DNA of 64,000 nucleotides from Amarolinea sp964580725. Lineage in GTDB: Bacteria > Chloroflexota > Anaerolineae > SSC4 > Amarolineaceae. The DNA lies in assembly GCA_964580725.1 (NCBI GenBank), contig CAZOLV010000003.1, positions 57,767 through 121,766 on the forward strand, given 5' to 3'. Below, piece after piece: positions 60,108-64,000 of the stretch. The translations under genes and the position numbers were made by a program. A model generated the notes under the pieces. The model was not told the origin of the DNA, made no database searches, and saw nothing but the letters and a program-made list of their open reading frames with translations. Position 1 is the first letter of the stretch. The number at the start of each line of letters is the position of its first letter.

Positions 60108-62165
60108 TCAATTCTGCGGCAGAATGTTGGGGCGGGGGGGGCGCGCGACACTCGGGGCATGGTCGCCATTGCGACCAGGGCTGTGTGCGGCGGGCGCGAG
60201 AGGCAGCGCAGATGCGGATGGGGGCGCATCCGCATGGTTCGCCGCGGGGGTGTACTCCGGCGCCAACTGCATCAAACCGGCCCGCATGGCGGCGGCATCG
60301 TTGGCGTACGCTGCCGCGATCAGGGCATCCACCGCGGCAGGCAGGCGCAAGGCGCTGCTTTGACTGGCCTGAACCGCGATCATGATTTTGTCGTGCCTGG
60401 TAGGCTGATAGGTCTCGCCTGGCACGAACAGTTCTTCGTACAGCTTCTCGCCCGGACGCAGGCCAGTCACGACGATGTCAATGTCGCGTCCCTCGTGCAG
60501 GCCGGACAGTTCGATCAGATCACGCGCCAGGTCAATGATCTTGACCGGCTCGCCCATGTTGAGCATGAAGACTTCACCGCCGCGACCCAACACCGATGCT
60601 TGCAGCACGAGCTGCACCGCCTCGGAGACGGTCATGAAATAGCGGGTGATCTCCGGGTCGGTAACGGTGACCGGGCCGCCGGCCGAGATCTGCTGCTTGA
60701 ACGTGAGCACGACGCTGCCACGGCTGCCCAGCACGTTGCCAAAGCGAACCGCAACGTAGGGCCGACCGTTGGCAGCCGCGGCTTCACGCACCAGCAGTTC
60801 GGCCACGCGTTTGGACGCGCCCATCACGCTGGTGGGGTTGACTGCCTTGTCGGTGGATATCATGACGAAACGTTCGACGCCCACGTCCTGCGCGGCGGCC
60901 AGGACATTGCGTGTGCCTAGAACATTGTTTGTGATGGCTTCGCAGGGGTTGGCCTCCATCAGCGGAACGTGTTTGTGCGCGGCAGCATGGAAGACGATCT
61001 GCGGCTTCACCTCGTTGAAAATGGCCCGCAGGCGTTCTGGAAAACGGACATCGGCGATCATGCTGCGCACCAGCGGCTGTTGCGCACCGTCGGTTGGCGG
61101 CGTTTTTGCCAACAAACGCTGCAGTTCATTGTCAATCTCGAACACCGAGTTCTCGCCGTGGCCGAGGATGACGATCTGGGCCGGGTGGCAGCGCAAGATC
61201 TGACGGCACAACTCGGAACCGATGGAGCCGCCGCCACCGGTGACGAGCACGCGCTTGCCCCGCAACAAGGTCTGCACGGCTGCGATGTCGGTTTGCACCG
61301 GTTCACGACGCAGCAGGTCTTCGATCTGCACGGTGCGTAACTGGTTGACGCTGACCGTGCCATCGAGCAGTTCGTACAGGCCGGGGATGATCTTGACCGG
61401 AACCTGGGCGTGTTCGCAGGTGGTGACGACCTCACGAATGACGCGGCCAGGCGCCGTGGGCATAGCGATGACGACGAGATCGGCGCGCGTTTCCTGGATG
61501 ATGCGCGACAGGTCGTTGCACATGCCAAGCACCGGCACGCCCCGGATGCTCGTGCGCTGCTTGGACGGCTCATCGTCTACGAAGCCCACCGGCAGCAGGT
61601 CTGCGTAGGTACTGCTCTGCATTTCACGCACGATCATCAGCCCGGCCGCGCCCGCGCCCACGATCAGAGTGCGCGTGCGCTTGCGGCGGTCGTTGCGCGC
61701 CTGGCTCAGACGTTCGACGGCGCGTATACTGAAACGAACGCCGCCGGCGAAGAACAGCGTCAGGATGCCGTCCAGAATGGGGATCGAGCGTGGGAAGCCA
61801 GGCTCGACCAGGCCGAGCGGCTGCATGACCACAACGAAGAGTGCCGTTTGCGCAACGAGAACGAAGACGCCGCCAGTGGCGATGACCATCAGCTCATCAA
61901 TGCTGGCGTAGCGCCAGTAGCGCCGATAGAAGCCGGCAGGGAAGAAAACGGCCAGCTTGACGAGCAGGAAGGCGGCGGCGCTGACGATCAGCGATGAGAC
62001 ATAAAGGGACAGGGCGTCGCCGTCGGTGCGCAGGTAGAGCGCCAGCACCGGCGTCAACAGGGCAAACAACAGATCTAGGACTAGAAAATGGCGATTGCGC
62101 AGTTGCAAGAGTCGTTGCAGCGCGCCGCTCATGCGGGAGTGCCCGACGGGATATTGGGTTTTCAT
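60108..62165 (-). CDS. WbpM/FlaA1/CapD-type membrane NDP-sugar 4,6-dehydratase
   Basis: A 685-residue protein starting at ATG 62165 after AAAAAGG. Four N-terminal membrane helices (about residues 20-135, e.g. FLVLDLLFALLTPVLALYL) are followed by a first Rossmann region (VGAGAAGLMIVREM, about 165) and an SDR dehydratase domain (VLVTGGGGSIGSELCRQIL, about 305). STDKAVNPTSVMGASKRVAE carries the Met-x3-Lys catalytic variant typical of WbpM/PglF. It would convert UDP-GlcNAc to a 4-keto-6-deoxy sugar, the precursor of QuiNAc, FucNAc or bacillosamine-type residues. The C-terminal 70 residues are low-complexity. It is the first gene of the - strand EPS set. Confidence 0.9.
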   Translation of the reverse strand: MKTQYPVGHSRMSGALQRLLQLRNRHFLVLDLLFALLTPVLALYLRTDGDALSLYVSSLIVSAAAFLLVKLAVFFPAGFYRRYWRYASIDELMVIATGGVFVLVAQTALFVVVMQPLGLVEPGFPRSIPILDGILTLFFAGGVRFSIRAVERLSQARNDRRKRTRTLIVGAGAAGLMIVREMQSSTYADLLPVGFVDDEPSKQRTSIRGVPVLGMCNDLSRIIQETRADLVVIAMPTAPGRVIREVVTTCEHAQVPVKIIPGLYELLDGTVSVNQLRTVQIEDLLRREPVQTDIAAVQTLLRGKRVLVTGGGGSIGSELCRQILRCHPAQIVILGHGENSVFEIDNELQRLLAKTPPTDGAQQPLVRSMIADVRFPERLRAIFNEVKPQIVFHAAAHKHVPLMEANPCEAITNNVLGTRNVLAAAQDVGVERFVMISTDKAVNPTSVMGASKRVAELLVREAAAANGRPYVAVRFGNVLGSRGSVVLTFKQQISAGGPVTVTDPEITRYFMTVSEAVQLVLQASVLGRGGEVFMLNMGEPVKIIDLARDLIELSGLHEGRDIDIVVTGLRPGEKLYEELFVPGETYQPTRHDKIMIAVQASQSSALRLPAAVDALIAAAYANDAAAMRAGLMQLAPEYTPAANHADAPPSASALPLAPAAHSPGRNGDHAPSVARPPRPNILPQN

Positions 62166-62482
62166 GACGGTGAACCTTTTTGTGACACAATGATGTATGA
62201 CCCACGAACGATCACAGCGAGCGGCCTTGACCCACAAGCCGCTCAGCGTTTCCCAAACAGGCATCGAGACCTGTTTCATCATCCGAGGGAAGACATGGTA
62301 TCGGGGGGCATTGAACGAGAGCGCATGGCATCAGATGGCTTGCACAGGCGCAAGCAGTTGCGCCTGGATGGTCAAACTTGAAGAAGCGGCGTTTGCCAAA
62401 ATCTTACAGTTTCCCGTCATGACTTGTCGGGGCGTTCGCTACAAATGATTGCCCGCCCGCAGTGCTGTGCCGCAGTGCTCCC
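62166..62482. other. 317-bp intergenic region with a strong hairpin
   Basis: No gene seen. It contains a perfect 9-bp inverted repeat CAGGCGCAA-GCAG-TTGCGCCTG (62345-62366) without a T-run on either side, so it is not a classical terminator. No convincing promoter was found for the - strand dehydratase gene. Confidence 0.5.
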
Positions 62483-63742
62483 TCAAGCGCGCGCCGCCGT
62501 TGCCAGCAGCCAGAGATGGGCCAGCCGCAGCCGCCAGAGCGGCCGCTGCGCCTGTTCCAATTGATAGCGCGCACGCAGCCATTCCGCTTCGGGATAGATG
62601 CTGCGCGTCGCCAGGCGGGCAAAATCGCGCCAGCGGTCGGCTAGCAGCACCAGCAGCAAGAAACGGAAGTGATGGTAACCGCCGGTGCGCAGCTCCAACA
62701 CAGCGCGGTCGAGTTGCAGGGCGGCCAGCAGCCGGCGCCGCATGGGCGAAGGCGCCAGATGCCCCATCGCCGCGGGCGGAACGGTCGTCGCCAGCAGCCG
62801 TTGGGCCATGTCGAGCGTCGCCCAGACGACGGTCGCCACTCGCCAGGTCCTGGCGCGCACCGCCAGCGTTTCCCAGTCCAGATTGTACGTGCCAACGACC
62901 TGGTGCACATCGAGCAGATTGCGCAGCCAGGAGTTGCCAAACTGATGATTGACCGCCTGATGGATGCAGAGATGAATCAGGGTGTCTTCAGGCGACAGCG
63001 TCAGGACCTTCTGCTTGCCAAAGTCGAACGGTGTGCGCCGCTGCCACACGCTGGCGTGATCCACGGCGGTCATGCGACGAATCCACTCGCCGCGGATGAT
63101 CGGCGTCTGCAGCTCCACCAGGTGCAGCCTGGACTTGTCGCCGTACATCTGCAGTTCGCCGCCGGTCAGGCGCACCAACGCCGGCGGCCGCTGCTGTTTG
63201 GCCCGCGCCGTGAATCCCAAACTTTCCAACTGCGCCTGTGCATGCGCCATTTGCTCAGGCTGAACCCACAGATCCAAGTCGCCGCGCTGGCGTACGCTGG
63301 CGACCGGATAAACGGTGTGCGCCAGTGCGCCCCCTTTGACCCAGGCAAAATCAACCCTGGCCTCGGTCAGCGCGGCAAGGACGCGCTCGATCGTCCAATC
63401 CTGCACCGTCGCAGCGGCGGTCGCACGCCAGTAGACGTCGCGCAGGGCCTCGCCAATGTCCGCCGGCAAACGCTCCAACAGCCCCGCCTGTTTGAAGCCA
63501 TGATGGGCGAAAGCAGTCAACCCCTGCCGCTGCAGCCAGGCGAGATCGTCCGCCGCCAACGGATGAGCATCGAGCCATTGCGCCAACTGCGCTGCATCGC
63601 TGTTGGCCAGGGCGCGCATCAAGGCCAACCGGGCGGCCGCCGGCGCAGACAAGCCGCGCCTCAGCGCCCGGCTGTGATACTGACTGGTGATCTGGTTGTC
63701 ATGGGCGATCTGCGATGGTTCGAGTCGCTGCACCGTTCTCAA
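62483..63742 (-). CDS. NTP_transf_5-type nucleotidyltransferase family protein
   Basis: A 419-residue protein. Core motifs: VDFAWVKGGALAHTVYP (about 131-147) and RQRGDLDLWVQP (about 152), the 'KG.AL...Y' and 'R..GDLDL' signature of the uncharacterised nucleotidyltransferase family PF14907. It is followed by WIRRMTAVDHASVWQRRTPF and ETLIHLCIHQAVNHQF-like blocks common in this family. These proteins frequently occur with PqqD-like and HprK-like partners in EPS and peptide loci; here the pair lies 9 kb away on the same strand. The start is uncertain (TTG 63742 or GTG 63733). No ribosome-binding site is obvious. Confidence 0.8.
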   Translation of the reverse strand: MRTVQRLEPSQIAHDNQITSQYHSRALRRGLSAPAAARLALMRALANSDAAQLAQWLDAHPLAADDLAWLQRQGLTAFAHHGFKQAGLLERLPADIGEALRDVYWRATAAATVQDWTIERVLAALTEARVDFAWVKGGALAHTVYPVASVRQRGDLDLWVQPEQMAHAQAQLESLGFTARAKQQRPPALVRLTGGELQMYGDKSRLHLVELQTPIIRGEWIRRMTAVDHASVWQRRTPFDFGKQKVLTLSPEDTLIHLCIHQAVNHQFGNSWLRNLLDVHQVVGTYNLDWETLAVRARTWRVATVVWATLDMAQRLLATTVPPAAMGHLAPSPMRRRLLAALQLDRAVLELRTGGYHHFRFLLLVLLADRWRDFARLATRSIYPEAEWLRARYQLEQAQRPLWRLRLAHLWLLATAARA

Positions 63743-63785
63743 TTCATCATCTTTCGTTCATCGCTTTGCGCTTCATCGCTTTAGG

Positions 63786-63880
63786 CTTCATGGCCTGGAT
63801 TCATGGCTTTGCGCTTCATAGCCTGGATTCATGGCTTTGCGCTTCATGACCTGGATTCATGGCTTTGCGCTTCATCGCTT
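63786..63880. repeat. 28-bp tandem repeat
   Basis: Three consecutive 28-bp units starting at 63786, 63814 and 63842, with a partial fourth at 63870. The unit reads CTTCATGGCCTGGATTCATG then GCTTTGCG, with one or two variable bases at positions 7-8. Related half-units (TTCATCGCTTT) flank it upstream. The rest of 63890-64000 is AT-richer and shows no gene. Confidence 0.9.
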
Positions 63881-64000
63881 TGATTTGGCAGGGCGTCGTT
63901 TCGGGCAGACAAACGCATTATACGCATTGCTGGCAATTGGTCAATTCTGGTGATTACCCATAAGTGTCACCTGGTTTAGGAAAAGGATGATTGTGGGCGT

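Noticed and set aside
63786..63880. CRISPR-like 28-bp repeats
   Set aside because: Units are contiguous without spacers.

Overview
The window is a GC-rich bacterial scaffold (one 100-N gap at 26210-26309) given over almost entirely to building and displaying cell-surface glycans. The gene content suggests a member of the Chloroflexota (Anaerolineae-like): very GC-rich, C-ending codons, Thr-Pro-rich membrane-anchored proteins, lamin-tail/DUF11 secreted proteins with a characteristic GFNLWRG-type C-terminal module, a C25 peptidase ending in a dockerin, and tyrosine-tailed BY-kinases. This placement rests on gene style, not on a marker gene; no rRNA or tRNA was seen.

Left arm (1-38 kb, all + strand). 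From 1 to about 31.2 kb runs one tightly packed operon-like array; most junctions are 4-bp ATGA/GTGA overlaps. It alternates glycosyltransferases (GT2 and GT4) with eight sulfotransferase-type proteins, two alkaline-phosphatase-superfamily proteins (one fused to a GT4), a Wzy/WaaL-type polymerase or ligase (21.7 kb), a fatty-acyl-AMP ligase/ACP/acyltransferase fusion (24.2 kb) and an ArnT-like membrane glycosyltransferase (29.9 kb). Next come a GT4, the initiating polyprenyl-phosphate glycosylphosphotransferase (32.5 kb), a secreted DNRLRE/TolB-like protein (34.1 kb) and a Wzz/BY-kinase (36.3 kb). Together these would start a lipid-linked glycan, extend it, decorate it with sulfate and acyl groups, polymerise it and control its export. 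Two small genes and a strong terminator close the arm at 38.9 kb.

Right arm (39-64 kb, all - strand). Two large secreted proteins share an identical 195-bp C-terminal module. Downstream in window coordinates lie two polytopic GT39-like proteins and a gingipain-like C25 peptidase with a dockerin. Just upstream of the peptidase (in transcription order) is a compact three-gene unit with its own promoter and terminator: a PqqD-like protein, an HPr-kinase-like P-loop protein, and a 49-codon peptide overlapping the kinase stop by ATGA. The peptide carries a lasso-type leader motif (PYQPPQI) and a Gly/Ser/Thr tail. This looks like a RiPP-type or phosphopeptide system and is the most interesting item here. 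A second EPS set follows (GT39-like, O-antigen ligase-like, second Wzz/BY-kinase, WbpM/CapD-type dehydratase), with a degenerate BY-kinase remnant, a coiled-coil protein and a NTP_transf_5-type nucleotidyltransferase that often accompanies PqqD/HPrK-like pairs.

Several small DNA repeats sit inside coding sequence, in frame, in linkers: four 21-bp hairpins, an expanded 81-bp array, and a single hairpin copy in a GT2 gene that is related to part of that array.
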